Notes: generated from the sequence alone by a model not told the origin. 47,858 bases of DNA from Myxococcales bacterium (GCA_030681895.1 JAUXRI010000211.1:1-47858), one strand, 5' to 3'; positions 7,301 through 16,623 are shown, numbered from the stretch's first letter. Made by a program: numbers and translations.

Positions 7301-8413
7301 ATGGACGTGGAAGCGGTCATTCGAGCGAGGGTGAAGGAGCGCAGCGTGCGCGTGCCGCCGGCGCCGACCGCCTGCGTGCAGCTCTCGAGCCTACTCGCGC
7401 AGGAAGACTGGTCGATGGCCGAGCTCGAGCGCATCGTGCGGGCTGATCAGGCCATCACGGCAGCGATGCTCCGCATGGCGAACTCGGCGCTGCTGCGCGG
7501 TCGCGAGCCGGTGACGACGATTCCCGCGGCGGTGGCGCGGCTCGGCGCGCGGGGCGTGATGAAGCTCGCGTGGGCCAGCACCGCGTCGAACGCACTGACG
7601 AGCGGCGGCCCACTCCTGGCGCTCAAGCAGCGGGCGTGGCGCGAGGCGCTCGTTGCAGCGCACGTCGCGCAGTGGCTCGCGAAGCCCGTCGCGGGCAGCA
7701 CCGCCATCTCGCCGCTCGACCCCGAGACGTCGTTCGTGGTGGGCATGCTGCACGACATCGGCCGCGTGGTGGTGGCGTCGGCGCTCGAAGACCTGCTCGT
7801 GAAACACCCCGAGGCCGACGTGCGCACGGACGACGGCTGGTGGGCGCTCATCGAAGACCTGCACGTCGTCGCAGGGAGCGCGCTCGTGGAGGCGTGGCAG
7901 CTGCCACACCCGCTCGCGGCCGCGGTGGCCTTTCATCACCAGCTCGGCGCGTGGGACTGGCTGCAGGTGGTGAACGAGGTCGTCGCGCAAGTCGAGGGCC
8001 AGCCACACGTGACGCCCGACTCGCTGGGCCTCATCGCGTCGCTCGACACCTCGACCGCCATGGAGCTCGCCGGCAAGTTGCCAGAGCTCGTCTCGGCGAT
8101 TCGGCTCATCGACCCGGCGTTGCCCTCGGCGAGCGATGACGCGTCTCCGTACGAGCTCGACGCCATTCAGCTGTCGACGGGTGACTCGGTGGTGCACGGC
8201 TCGTTGGTGAGCGCCGACGCGGGCGGGCTGGTGGTCGCGCTCGACGCACCGATGTCGACCCGAATGCTGGTGTTCGTGCGCATCGGCTCGCAGCGGTTCC
8301 ACGCTCGGGTCGAGAAATACGGTAACCAGGTTCGCCTGAGGCCGTGGGCGCTCGACGCGTCGCAAGCCGCGAGCTGGGCGGGGTGGCGTCAGGCCCTGCT
8401 GGCCGCGGCGTAG
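7301..8413 (+). CDS. HDOD-domain signalling protein with C-terminal PilZ-like segment
   Basis: 370 residues. Residues about 15-220 match an HDOD domain, a degenerate relative of HD/HD-GYP hydrolases found in signal-transduction proteins: VPPAPTACVQLSSLLAQEDW, then IVRADQAITAAMLRMANSAL. The helix VGMLHDIGRVV (about 147-157) keeps an H-D pair. A beta-rich C-terminal stretch (about 280-350) with VVHGSLVSADAGGLVVAL looks PilZ-like, which would suggest c-di-GMP sensing, but the RxxxR motif is not clear. Strong Shine-Dalgarno GGGAGG precedes the ATG. Proteins of this type regulate motility and development in myxobacteria; the target here is unknown. Confidence 0.85.
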   Translation: MDVEAVIRARVKERSVRVPPAPTACVQLSSLLAQEDWSMAELERIVRADQAITAAMLRMANSALLRGREPVTTIPAAVARLGARGVMKLAWASTASNALTSGGPLLALKQRAWREALVAAHVAQWLAKPVAGSTAISPLDPETSFVVGMLHDIGRVVVASALEDLLVKHPEADVRTDDGWWALIEDLHVVAGSALVEAWQLPHPLAAAVAFHHQLGAWDWLQVVNEVVAQVEGQPHVTPDSLGLIASLDTSTAMELAGKLPELVSAIRLIDPALPSASDDASPYELDAIQLSTGDSVVHGSLVSADAGGLVVALDAPMSTRMLVFVRIGSQRFHARVEKYGNQVRLRPWALDASQAASWAGWRQALLAAA

Positions 8414-8480
8414 TAGTTCGCGATGCGTCGACCGCACCCGCGCTCATCGCGTTGTTCGGCGACAGGGCGTTGAGGTCGCG

Positions 8481-8686
8481 CTGCTCGTTCGCGACCGAAG
8501 GTGGTCGACTGTGACGCGTGTCGCGCGTCAACCCAACGCCCAACGATGCGCTCGACAAGGCGTGCCGCGGGCGCCGCAGACCGGTACGCCTCACCATCAC
8601 GTGAGACTGCTCGTTCCCGAGTGAACGTGGTCGACTGTGACGCGTGTCGCTCCGCCAGCCCATCGATGCGCTCGACAAGGCCTGCC
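8481..8686. repeat. partial duplication of the acyltransferase 5' end
   Basis: 8481-8567 and 8607-8686 are direct repeats offset by 126 bp. They share CTGCTCGTTC, then 24 identical bases (8501-8524 and 8627-8650), and after a 6-bp length difference GATGCGCTCGACAAGGC. The second copy contains the start codon and first codons of the downstream gene. In the first copy a GTG at 8518 opens the same frame and also reads DALDKAC before diverging. Confidence 0.85.
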
Positions 8687-9936
8687 TTGCCGCCACGCGC
8701 GCGCCGTGGTCCTCGTTCGCGCCGACGTGGAAGCTCGACCTCTCTGGAGACCTCGACGTCACCCTCTTTCAACGCGCGCTCGATTGGACGGTGGCGCGAA
8801 CCCCGTGGGCCGCGGCGTCCATCATCGACGGCGAGTGGGTGGTGCCCGACGCCCCGCGGCTGATCATCGAGCAGTCGCCCACCGAGCAACCCATCGTCGA
8901 CCGCTTCATCGATGTGAGCCGGCAGCCAGTGCTCGAAGTGGTCTTCGTCTCGACGGGCGAACGAGCTGGCACGCTCCTCTTTCATCAACACCACGCGCTG
9001 GCCGACGGGCGCGCGTTCCTCGAGTTCCTCGGAGACTTCTTCACCGCGCTCGCCGCAGCGGAGCAGGGCGCGTCGATGTCACCGCTCCCCGAGGGCATCG
9101 TGCCGAGACGGCGGCAGGCCGAGGTCATCACGGAGCGCGGCCTCGGTCGTCTCATCGCGTTCCTTCGAGGTGCGTGGGTGAGCCTGTCGGAGCTCGCCGC
9201 CGCCGTGCTGCGTCCCGTGCGCCCGCTGCCGAGCAACACGGGGACGAACTACGAGGGCGAAAATCGCACGCTGCACCTCGACGTTCCGCACTCACGACTC
9301 GAACGGTGGCGGGAGCCGCGCAAGAAGCTCGCGCTCACCGCGAACGACCTGCTCGCTGGCGCGTTGCTCAAGGCGTTGTCCCGATGGAGTCCAGCAGCCG
9401 GCGAACACTCACTGCTCTTTCCCATCGACGTGCGGCCGCGGGAGCACTTCCGCTCGTTCGCGAACCACCTCTCGAATCTGCAGCTGCGATGGACCGCTGA
9501 CGCGACGCGCTCCGTGCTCGACCAGGCGCGGGTCATCAACGCGGCGACGACGAAGCAGGTGTCGGCGCGGCTCCCGTGGCTCCGCGTGCTCTTCGATGGG
9601 CTGATGGCGCGCCTCACGCCGCTGTCGGTGCTGCAACGCGCGCTGCTCGACCAACGGCGCCTGGTGACGAACTTCTCGTTCTCGAACCTGCTCCCGCTCG
9701 GCACCCCGGGCGCCGATGCCTCGGGGCGGTGGCGCACGACGCGATGTCAGCTGGAGCGGCTGCGCATCACCACGCCGTGTGTGCCGCCACAGGCGGTGAA
9801 CCTCACGGTGGCGCGCTCGGGCGACGTGGCGTGTTTCAACTTCAACTTCAAGGAGACCGCGGTGACCGAGGCGTCGGTCGCGGTGCTCCGGCAGCTCTTC
9901 GTCGAGAGCCTCGACGAGCTCGACGCGACTCTCTGA
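8644..9936 (+). CDS. condensation-fold / WS-DGAT-like acyltransferase
   Basis: 430 residues. It belongs to the CoA-dependent acyltransferase superfamily, which includes NRPS condensation domains and wax ester synthases. The catalytic HHxxxDG motif is visible as H116-H117-ALA-D121-G122 in FHQHHALADGRAF. A C-terminal half with NLTVARSGDVACFNFNF completes the second lobe. No carrier-protein or adenylation domain is nearby, so it is a stand-alone enzyme, possibly acylating an alcohol, lipid or polyketide. The GTG at 8644 gives MSLRQPIDALDKAC; an ATG alternative is lacking and the Shine-Dalgarno is poor. Its 5' end is partly duplicated just upstream. Substrate unknown. Confidence 0.8.
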   Translation: MSLRQPIDALDKACLAATRAPWSSFAPTWKLDLSGDLDVTLFQRALDWTVARTPWAAASIIDGEWVVPDAPRLIIEQSPTEQPIVDRFIDVSRQPVLEVVFVSTGERAGTLLFHQHHALADGRAFLEFLGDFFTALAAAEQGASMSPLPEGIVPRRRQAEVITERGLGRLIAFLRGAWVSLSELAAAVLRPVRPLPSNTGTNYEGENRTLHLDVPHSRLERWREPRKKLALTANDLLAGALLKALSRWSPAAGEHSLLFPIDVRPREHFRSFANHLSNLQLRWTADATRSVLDQARVINAATTKQVSARLPWLRVLFDGLMARLTPLSVLQRALLDQRRLVTNFSFSNLLPLGTPGADASGRWRTTRCQLERLRITTPCVPPQAVNLTVARSGDVACFNFNFKETAVTEASVAVLRQLFVESLDELDATL

Positions 9937-9957
9937 TTCGCAGCGCTCGGCGTCCCC

Positions 9958-10500
9958 TCAAACCCAGCGGATGCGGTACGTCGCCGAGTCTCCGTCGGTC
10001 GCTGCAATCTCCACCGTCGCCTCTTTGCCGCCCGCGAGCACGACCGCCTCGTGCATCAGCCCCTGAATGTACGAAGGGGCGCCGTTGACGTCGCTGATCC
10101 ACACCTCGACGTCGTTCGGCCCGAGGTCCTTCGCGGTCGAGGTCGTGTACGAGTTGCTGCTGCGAAAGTTCGTCGACATGCGGTGCAGGCCGCGACGCAC
10201 ACCGATGATCCGCAGCGTGGTGAAGAGCACCTTGCCGGGCAGCGTCCCGTTCCACGCCCGCAGCAGCTCTCGACCGAGCACGCGCAACTGTTCCTCTTGC
10301 GGCGCACCCGGTGACAACAGCTCTGCCGCGAACCACAGCAGCGCCTGCCAGGTCGCCTTCGGCACGTCACGCGGCACCTCGGGGTCGACACCGAGCGCCT
10401 TGAGCTTCTCGACCACTGCTGGCGTCAGGCGCCCCTGCGCGCGCAGGGTTCGCTGGAGCAATGCCTCGACGGTGGTGCGGAACACCAGCTTCTCAGCCAT
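9958..10500 (-). CDS. DUF2378 (Myxococcus paralogous family) protein
   Basis: 180 residues, starting MAEKLVFRTTVEALLQRTL. This resembles the myxobacteria-specific TIGR02265/DUF2378 paralogous family, with the internal Trp-rich segment ATWQALLWFAAELL, a central LPGKVLFTTLRIIGVRRGL and a C-terminal TYRIRWV strand. Members are about 180-200 residues and occur in many copies in M. xanthus; function unknown. The frame remains open far upstream through the opposite-strand GH31 gene, but the ATG at 10500 fits the family. It converges with the acyltransferase gene and diverges from the GH31 gene across 153 bp. Confidence 0.82.
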   Translation of the reverse strand: MAEKLVFRTTVEALLQRTLRAQGRLTPAVVEKLKALGVDPEVPRDVPKATWQALLWFAAELLSPGAPQEEQLRVLGRELLRAWNGTLPGKVLFTTLRIIGVRRGLHRMSTNFRSSNSYTTSTAKDLGPNDVEVWISDVNGAPSYIQGLMHEAVVLAGGKEATVEIAATDGDSATYRIRWV

Positions 10501-10653
10501 GCGCGGAGCATCGCACGAGGCAGGGCAGGAGCGCGGTCTCATCACCGTGGCGCCACGTGGGCAGTCGAGAGCCGGCGAACGACTGAGGCGTTGCACTCGA
10601 TGGATGAGCGTGACCGTTGACGAATCACGCCGCGTGCCACTACGGCCGTCACC

Positions 10654-13119
10654 GTGACGAACCGCGCGCTCGCTCTCCTCGTCGTCGCCTCGACCCTCGC
10701 CTGTCCACCACCGAAGCCTGAGCCCCTGACGCTCCGGGCCGGTGACGCGCGCATCGTCTTCGCCGACGACGGCACCTTCACGCTGAGCCGCAAAGACCGC
10801 ACGCTCCTGCGCTTCGACCGCGAGGCCTTTCAGGTCGGCACGGTGCGCGAGCTCGACTCGACGCACTCGTATGATCCGTACTGGCTGGTCGTCGAAGACC
10901 CGGTGCTCCAGAAGGTGGAGCCGCCCGGCTTCCGCTGGCGCACCCTCACGAAGGCCACCGTCGCGCGCGTGAGTGACACCGAGGTCGGCATCGACGCGAC
11001 TTTCGACCCCGACGTGACCGGGCGCATCACCATCTCGACGAGCGCCGAGCGCATCACCATCCGCTTCCTCCCGGCCACGGACATCAGGCCGGTCGCGATG
11101 CTCCGCGTGCGCCCGCGCGCCGACGCCACCGAGGGCTTCTACGGACTCGGCGAGTGGTTCGACGAGCCGAACCACCGTGGCAAAATTCGTCCCATGCAGC
11201 TCGAGCCCGACCTGTCCGTCGAGAGCTCGTCGACCGAGAACCACGTCGTCACGCCCTTCCTCCTCGGCACGCGCGGTTGGGGGCTCTTCGTCGAGAGCAA
11301 ACGCTACGGCGTCTTCTCCATCGCCCGAGGTGGAGACGACGACCTCATCGACTCGATGTGGGGCATCGCGGAGCAGAGCGGCGACGGACTCACGGTGCAT
11401 CTCTTCACGGCTGATCAGCCGCTCGACCTGATGAAGCCGTACCTCGAAATCACCGGAGCCGTTCGGCTCCCGTCGACCTGGGCGTGGGGCCCGCTGCTCT
11501 GGCGTGACGAGAGCCGCGACCAGGCCGAGGTGCTCGACGACATCGCGACGTTGCGCCGCCTCGACCTCGCCACCAGCGCGATGTGGATCGACCGGCCCTA
11601 CGCGACCGCGGTGAACACCTTCGACTTCGACGCCACGAAGTTTCCCGATGCAGGCGCGATGATTCAGACGGCGAACGCAGCGGGCCTCCGCGTCGCGCTG
11701 TGGCACACGCCGTACCTCGAACAGAACGCCGGCGCGCTGCGCACCGAGGCCGAGACGAGCGGCTTCTTCCCGAAGACGACGGGCCTGCAGCTCAACCGCT
11801 GGAGCGCCCCGCTCGACTTCACCAACCCCGCGGCCGATGCGTTCTGGAGACGCAACCTCGGCGCCTATCGCGCGCTGGGCATCGAGGGCTTCAAGCTCGA
11901 CTTCGCCGAAGACGTGGTGGCCGGCATCTCGGGCGGGCGCAACGTGTGGAGCTTCGCCGACGGCTCCAGCGAGAAGACGATGCACTTCGAATACACGCGC
12001 CTCTACCACCGCGCCTATCGCGCCTCGCTCGGCGAGCTCGACGGCTTCCTCATCGCGCGCGCCGGCAAGTGGGGCAGTCAGACCGACGGCCTCGTCATCT
12101 GGCCCGGCGACATCGACGCGACGCTCACCCGCTTCGGAGAGACCTTCACGAACCGCGACGGCCGCCGAACGACCGGCATCGGAGGACTCCCTGCGGCGAT
12201 TCGTGCTGGCCAGAGCCTCTCGATGTCTGGCTTCCCGTTCTTCGGCGCGGACACGGGAGGCTATCGCCACAGCCCGCCCGACAAAGAGACGTTCATGCGC
12301 TGGGTCTCACAGTCGGCGCTCTCGACGGTGATGCAGACGGGCGACAGCTCGAGCCAGCCGCCGTGGGTCTTCACGATGGAGAACGGCCGCGATGACGAAG
12401 CGGTCGCCCACTACCGGAAGTTCGCGCGCCTGCACCTGCGACTCTTCCCCTACGGCTGGTCGTACGCGGTGTCGATGAAGCAGACGGGAAGGCCGATTCA
12501 ACGGCCGTTCGGTGTCGTCTATCCACAGCTCGGTCAGCACCCGGCTGATCAGTACCTACTGGGAGACGACCTGCTCGTCGCGCCGGTCGAGACCGCGGGA
12601 GCACGCGTGAGGTCGCTCGTTCATCCACCCGGCGTCTGGCAGGGCTGGTTCGACGGCGTGACGCTGCCAGGCACCGAAGGCGAACGTGTCACCGTCGACG
12701 CGCCGCTCGACGCGCTTCCTCTCTTCGTCCGTGAAGGCGCGCTGGTGCCGATGTTGAGGCCGACCATCGACACGCTCTCTCCAGCGACCGACCCCGGCGT
12801 GCAGTCGTTCGAGAACGACGCGGGTGACCTCTTCGTGCGCGTCGTGCCGGCTTCGACCGCGACTCAGTTCGTGCTCTTCGATGGCGCCGTCGTGCGGCAG
12901 CAGCGCGCTGACGGGCTGTCTCTCTCATCCAGCGCCGGGAGCCGCTTCACGAAGCACGTCGTGTTCGAGCTCTTCGTGCCCAGGCCCACGACGGTCGAGA
13001 AGGACGGAAGCGCAGTGCCCTTCGTCGCTGACCTCGACGCCGTGTCACTCGGCGCGACGTGGACGAACGGCCTCCTCCACGTGAAAGCGCCGCTCGGAGC
13101 CACGCTCGTCGTCCGTTGA
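10654..13119 (+). CDS. glycoside hydrolase family 31 lipoprotein (alpha-glucosidase/xylosidase type)
   Basis: 821 residues. A short signal peptide ends in a lipobox-like STLAC with Cys17, so the enzyme is probably attached to the outer membrane. An N-terminal beta-sandwich (about 20-250) precedes the (beta/alpha)8 barrel (about 265-620) and C-terminal beta domains. The GH31 nucleophile is D416 in GFKLDFAED, and the likely acid/base is D486 in WPGDIDA. Other marks are the GFYGLGEWFDEP segment, PLLWRDESRDQ, and FPFFGADTGGY. GH31 enzymes retain anomeric configuration and release alpha-linked glucose or xylose. Specificity cannot be read from sequence alone. The start is GTG; the stop touches the convergent SAF gene. 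Confidence 0.92.
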   Translation: MTNRALALLVVASTLACPPPKPEPLTLRAGDARIVFADDGTFTLSRKDRTLLRFDREAFQVGTVRELDSTHSYDPYWLVVEDPVLQKVEPPGFRWRTLTKATVARVSDTEVGIDATFDPDVTGRITISTSAERITIRFLPATDIRPVAMLRVRPRADATEGFYGLGEWFDEPNHRGKIRPMQLEPDLSVESSSTENHVVTPFLLGTRGWGLFVESKRYGVFSIARGGDDDLIDSMWGIAEQSGDGLTVHLFTADQPLDLMKPYLEITGAVRLPSTWAWGPLLWRDESRDQAEVLDDIATLRRLDLATSAMWIDRPYATAVNTFDFDATKFPDAGAMIQTANAAGLRVALWHTPYLEQNAGALRTEAETSGFFPKTTGLQLNRWSAPLDFTNPAADAFWRRNLGAYRALGIEGFKLDFAEDVVAGISGGRNVWSFADGSSEKTMHFEYTRLYHRAYRASLGELDGFLIARAGKWGSQTDGLVIWPGDIDATLTRFGETFTNRDGRRTTGIGGLPAAIRAGQSLSMSGFPFFGADTGGYRHSPPDKETFMRWVSQSALSTVMQTGDSSSQPPWVFTMENGRDDEAVAHYRKFARLHLRLFPYGWSYAVSMKQTGRPIQRPFGVVYPQLGQHPADQYLLGDDLLVAPVETAGARVRSLVHPPGVWQGWFDGVTLPGTEGERVTVDAPLDALPLFVREGALVPMLRPTIDTLSPATDPGVQSFENDAGDLFVRVVPASTATQFVLFDGAVVRQQRADGLSLSSSAGSRFTKHVVFELFVPRPTTVEKDGSAVPFVADLDAVSLGATWTNGLLHVKAPLGATLVVR

Positions 13120-13497
13120 TCAGCGGCGGCGACCGGTCGGTCGAGGCCGGCATGCCCATCTGGCTGCGCGTCGCTCACCGAGCAGGCGCCGCTGACGTGG
13201 GCTGTTCGACGTGCTCCCGACGCGCGCGCGAATGAGGTCGCAGCAGTCGGCGGGAATGGGTTCTCCTGCGGCGACCGGGCCCTTGAGCCACGCGCCGATG
13301 ACGGACGCGGACTGCCTGACGGGAATCACCTCGTCGGCGGCATGCGTCTCGGGGCGCGTCATGCCGACGATGTCTCCGAGCGTGAGGTGTTCTCCAGCGG
13401 GAAGGTCTCGGCGCGCAGCGATGACCTTCTGCTCCGGTGAGCAGGCCGTGAGGAGCAGCAGAATCGTGACACTGCAGACAGGGATGTCGGGCGGCAT
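13120..13497 (-). CDS. SAF-domain lipoprotein, CpaB/FlgA-like
   Basis: 125 residues. A hydrophobic N terminus (SVTILLLLTACSPEQ) carries a lipobox at TAC. Residues about 24-85 form a SAF domain like those in CpaB and FlgA: VIAARRDLPAGEHLTLGDI, then AWLKGPVAAGEPIPADCC. SAF domains are found in pilus assembly factors, flagellar chaperones and antifreeze-like proteins. The C-terminal tail is strongly Arg-rich. GGAG precedes the ATG at 13497 by six bases. No pilus genes are nearby, so it is an orphan. The gene ends one base from the GH31 stop. Confidence 0.75.
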   Translation of the reverse strand: MPPDIPVCSVTILLLLTACSPEQKVIAARRDLPAGEHLTLGDIVGMTRPETHAADEVIPVRQSASVIGAWLKGPVAAGEPIPADCCDLIRARVGSTSNSPRQRRLLGERRAARWACRPRPTGRRR

Positions 13498-13838
13498 GGG
13501 TGCTCCGGGTTCGGGTCGAGGAGGAACCACCGAGAGCACCGCGCTCCCGGTGGATCAGATCGGCCAGATCGGTGCACGACGGCCCGGAAGGGAACGGTCG
13601 AAGACCTGTGCGTTCGCGGGAGCCATCGAGAGAACGGTATGGACGACCCCTGGGGTGAGCAAGGCCTCGGCCCAGAAGGCGCCCCAAAATCCGAGGGTGT
13701 TTGCGCATCGCTCGCCTAACGCACTGATTTGTATGCGCTCGAGAGCCCCTGAAATCCGATGTTCTCGAGCCACGCATCCGGTGTCCTCCCTGAGCGGGTG
13801 CAGACGCGCCCTCAACGTCGTTTCGCCCGGGAGTCTCG
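13498..13838. other. divergent intergenic region, 341 bp
   Basis: No supported gene. It separates the SAF lipoprotein and the large Cys-rich lipoprotein, so it should hold two divergent promoters. A slightly A+T-richer patch lies around 13685-13745. A short direct repeat, AGATCGG, occurs at 13557 and 13567. A GGGAG ribosome-binding site lies just before 13839. Confidence 0.45.
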
Positions 13839-16133
13839 ATGCGCTGGTTGATGTGGCTGATGCTGATGTGCGCCGCCTGCAGTCCCTCTCGGCCGCAAGT
13901 CTGTAGCGCGGCGACTTGCTCGGGGTGCTGCGCGGCCGACGGACAGTGCTCAGCGGGCGTGCTGACCAGCGCGTGTGGCTCGAGCGGAGCCAGCTGCGTC
14001 GACTGCGGCGCGCGCGCCCAGGCGTGTGTGGTTGGCCTGTGCACGCTCTCGATTGGCGGCACCGGTGGCGGCGTGGCGGGTGGGGCGGCTTCGGCTGGCG
14101 GAGCAGCTGGTGGTTCGTCCGCGGGTGGCGCAGCAGGCGGCACCGTCGTGGCCGGCGGTTCAGCAGGTGGCGCCATCGCAGGAGGCGCAGCAGGTGGCAC
14201 CGTCATGGCCGGCGGATCAGCAGGTGGCGCCATCGCGGGAGGCGCAGCTGGTGGCACCGTCGCGGCCGGCGGATCAGCCGGTGGCGCCGTCGTCGCCGGT
14301 GGATCAGCGGGCGGCGCGTCAGCCACTTGCGGAAACGGTCAGCTCGTCGCTCCCGAGGTCTGTGATGGAACGTCGCTCGGCGGCGCGACGTGCGTCTCTC
14401 GCGGGCGTGGCGGCGGGGTGCTGGCCTGCGCGGCCGGGTGTCTGACGTTCGACGAGACTGGCTGTTGGACTGCGCCGACGGTGAGCGCGCCTGTTCAGCT
14501 CGCGCCGTACGTCAACTGGATGAAGGTCTCGAGCGACGGGCGCTTCGTCGCCTTCCTCACGAGTTCGCAGGGCATCGGCCCTCTCATGACAGGCCCGGTG
14601 ACGGGCCCGTTCGTCACCGCAGGAACGCAGGTCAGCTCCACCTTCAAGTTCTCATCCGACAGCACCTGGCTGGTCTTCACCGACAGCGCGTCGAACTCGA
14701 GCAACGGCGGTCAGGAGATTCTGAAGGCCCGGCCGAACAACGGGGGCGCGACGCTGACGCTCGGGTCGGCGATGCAGATCTCAGGGCCCTCGGAGATCAC
14801 CTCCAACAACCGGGTCTTCTTCCTCGACCAGTGGGTCTACACGGCGGGCGCGGGGCGGCTCCGGGTCTTCGACCTCTCGTCAGGCCAGGCGACGACGATC
14901 GACCCGGCCGCATCGGAGTTCTTCCTCTCACCGACCCAGCAGACCCTGGTGTGGACGACGAACTACAACCGCACCGCGGGCCGGGCAGACCTGAAGCAGG
15001 CACCGCTCGGGTTCTTGACGAGCTCGTCGTCCGTGTTGGGAACCGGCACGCCGTACAACTATGGCTACCCCTCGTGCGCCTTCTTCACCACGAACGGCAG
15101 CTTCATCTTCATGGACAACGCGGTCGCCGCAGGCACTTCGCTGGTGAGTGGCCGGCTTCGTTCGGCGAGCCCGTCGGGAACGCTCAACACCGTCGGCCAG
15201 ACGGCGGTCGTCTCGAACAGCTGGTGCGCGGCGTCCTCGCGTGATGGCAGCCGCGTCGTCTACCTGACGAGCGCCATTCCGACTGCGCGAACCGGCTCGC
15301 TGTCGTGGGGCTCGGTCGCCGGTGGGCCCTCGACGCCGCTCGGCTCGGCGGTGGGCTATTCGCGGCTGTACTCCGAGTCCTTCGAGTCTGGCGCCGTCGA
15401 GTACCTCGACGCCTACGTCGACGGCTTCAACTCGGACTACGGTACGATGACGCTGTACCGCGCGGGTGGTTCGCCGGCGACGCTCGTCACCAACGTCTAC
15501 GGCCGGTACCAGCGGTCGCCGAACCTGCGCACGGTCGTCTACGCGTCGAACTTCGACGCCGTGCTCGAGCGCGGCACGCTCTACGCGCTCGACACGGTCA
15601 CCGGCGCGAACGTGCAGTTGGCGACCAACGCGAAGGAGTGGGCCGAATACGCTCCCGACTCCTCGAAGGCGCTCTACCTCGCCGACCACGTCGCCTCGTC
15701 TGCGAGTGGACGGCTCGAGGTCGTCGATCTGCCGGCTGGAACCAACCGGCGCGTCATCGAGAACGGCGTCGAGAACTTCAGATACCGGTTCACCCCCGAC
15801 GGCAGTCACCTCTTCTACGTCGCCAACTCGGCCAACGGCGTCGGCGACGTGACGATTGACCTGCCTGTTGGCGGCGCTCCGCAGACCATCGTGACGCAGT
15901 CGCGGGTCTTGATGAACAACGCGGAGAGCCCGTCAGCGGCGGCGTTCACCGTGTTGGCTTCACCCTCGGGCGTGTCGTCGCAACAGGGCACGTTGTTCGC
16001 CGTTCGCACCCGCGACGGCGCGAGCGTCCAGGTCGACACGCAGGTGAACACTCGTGTGGTGTGGCTCGACGAGAATCGACTGCTGTACGTGAAGGGCGGT
16101 GCCCTGTTCCTCGCGACCGTCACCTGGCGGTGA
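13839..16133 (+). CDS. large surface lipoprotein: Cys-rich head, Gly/Ala stalk, beta-propeller
   Basis: 764 residues. The N terminus MRWLMWLMLMCAACS has a non-standard lipobox (CAAC). Residues about 14-70 are Cys-rich with paired-cysteine spacing like extracellular EGF-type modules. Residues 73-161 are a low-complexity stalk built from GGTVxAGGSAGGAIAGGAA units. A second Cys cluster (CGNGQLVAPEVCDG) follows, as in the DUF4215/disintegrin-like repeats of myxobacteria. From about 215 to the end, repeated WLVFTDSASN- and GTLYALDTVTGANVQLATN-like units suggest a TolB/WD40-like propeller. Ligand unknown. GGGAG precedes the ATG. It converges with the next Cys-rich lipoprotein, with only 4 bp between the stops. 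Confidence 0.8.
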   Translation: MRWLMWLMLMCAACSPSRPQVCSAATCSGCCAADGQCSAGVLTSACGSSGASCVDCGARAQACVVGLCTLSIGGTGGGVAGGAASAGGAAGGSSAGGAAGGTVVAGGSAGGAIAGGAAGGTVMAGGSAGGAIAGGAAGGTVAAGGSAGGAVVAGGSAGGASATCGNGQLVAPEVCDGTSLGGATCVSRGRGGGVLACAAGCLTFDETGCWTAPTVSAPVQLAPYVNWMKVSSDGRFVAFLTSSQGIGPLMTGPVTGPFVTAGTQVSSTFKFSSDSTWLVFTDSASNSSNGGQEILKARPNNGGATLTLGSAMQISGPSEITSNNRVFFLDQWVYTAGAGRLRVFDLSSGQATTIDPAASEFFLSPTQQTLVWTTNYNRTAGRADLKQAPLGFLTSSSSVLGTGTPYNYGYPSCAFFTTNGSFIFMDNAVAAGTSLVSGRLRSASPSGTLNTVGQTAVVSNSWCAASSRDGSRVVYLTSAIPTARTGSLSWGSVAGGPSTPLGSAVGYSRLYSESFESGAVEYLDAYVDGFNSDYGTMTLYRAGGSPATLVTNVYGRYQRSPNLRTVVYASNFDAVLERGTLYALDTVTGANVQLATNAKEWAEYAPDSSKALYLADHVASSASGRLEVVDLPAGTNRRVIENGVENFRYRFTPDGSHLFYVANSANGVGDVTIDLPVGGAPQTIVTQSRVLMNNAESPSAAAFTVLASPSGVSSQQGTLFAVRTRDGASVQVDTQVNTRVVWLDENRLLYVKGGALFLATVTWR
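14055..14321 (+). repeat. in-frame 57-bp repeats encoding the Gly/Ala stalk
   Basis: Two nearly identical 57-bp units and a divergent third encode GGTVxAGGSAGGAIAGGAA, flanked by shorter GGSAGG units. The DNA words GGTGGCGCCATCGC and GGCGGATCAGCAGG recur. Such arrays change length by slippage, so the stalk length probably varies between strains. Confidence 0.85.
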
Positions 16134-16137
16134 ACGG

Positions 16138-16623
16138 CTACCGTTGAATGCAGCGCTTGCCGGCGCCGTTGGAGATCTCGGCGCAGTCCCAGAACGACGG
16201 GCACTCGGAGAACGAGTTGCACTGCTTGCTGCAGTAGCCGCTGACGTCGCCCTGCACGCGTACGAGACACGAGGTGCCGGCGCAGTCGCCGACGCCCTGG
16301 CACAGCTCGCCGACCTTCTTCTTCGTGGTGGCGACGCACTGCTTCTGGTTGCACCAGAATCCCGAAGGGCAATCGCTGTCTTTCCCCGAGAAGCACTCCT
16401 GGGGCTGGCTGCTGCCACCGGCACCGCCTGCTCCGCTTCCTCCGGCACCACTGCCACCAGCACCGAGCCCGCCAGAGCCACCCGAGCCTGATGGGTCGAC
16501 GCACGCGCCCTGGGTGCAGACCCGCGAGCCCTTGCAGTCCGAGTCACGCGCGCACTCCGCGCCACCGCACGCCGTCAGCACCGTCATCGCCATCACCACG
16601 CACACCAGCATTCGTTTCGTCAT
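16138..16623 (-). CDS. Cys-rich lipoprotein with Gly/Ser linker
   Basis: 161 residues. The signal peptide MTKRMLVCVVMAMTVLTACGG ends in a clear lipobox (LTAC). Two Cys-rich modules, CARDSDCKGSRVCTQGACV and a longer one with about twelve cysteines (CFSGKDSDCPSGFWCNQKQC onward), are separated by a flexible GSGGSGGLGAGGSGAGG linker. The layout is a small version of the neighbouring 764-residue protein and resembles myxobacterial surface proteins with disulphide-bonded knobs. No catalytic motif. GGAG lies six bases before the ATG. It converges with the preceding gene and is divergent from the sigma factor gene. Confidence 0.82.
   Translation of the reverse strand: MTKRMLVCVVMAMTVLTACGGAECARDSDCKGSRVCTQGACVDPSGSGGSGGLGAGGSGAGGSGAGGAGGSSQPQECFSGKDSDCPSGFWCNQKQCVATTKKKVGELCQGVGDCAGTSCLVRVQGDVSGYCSKQCNSFSECPSFWDCAEISNGAGKRCIQR

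Noticed and set aside
9958..12270. 770-codon minus-strand frame through the GH31 gene
   Set aside because: Only the last 180 codons resemble a protein family; the rest is the antisense of the GH31 gene in G+C-rich DNA.
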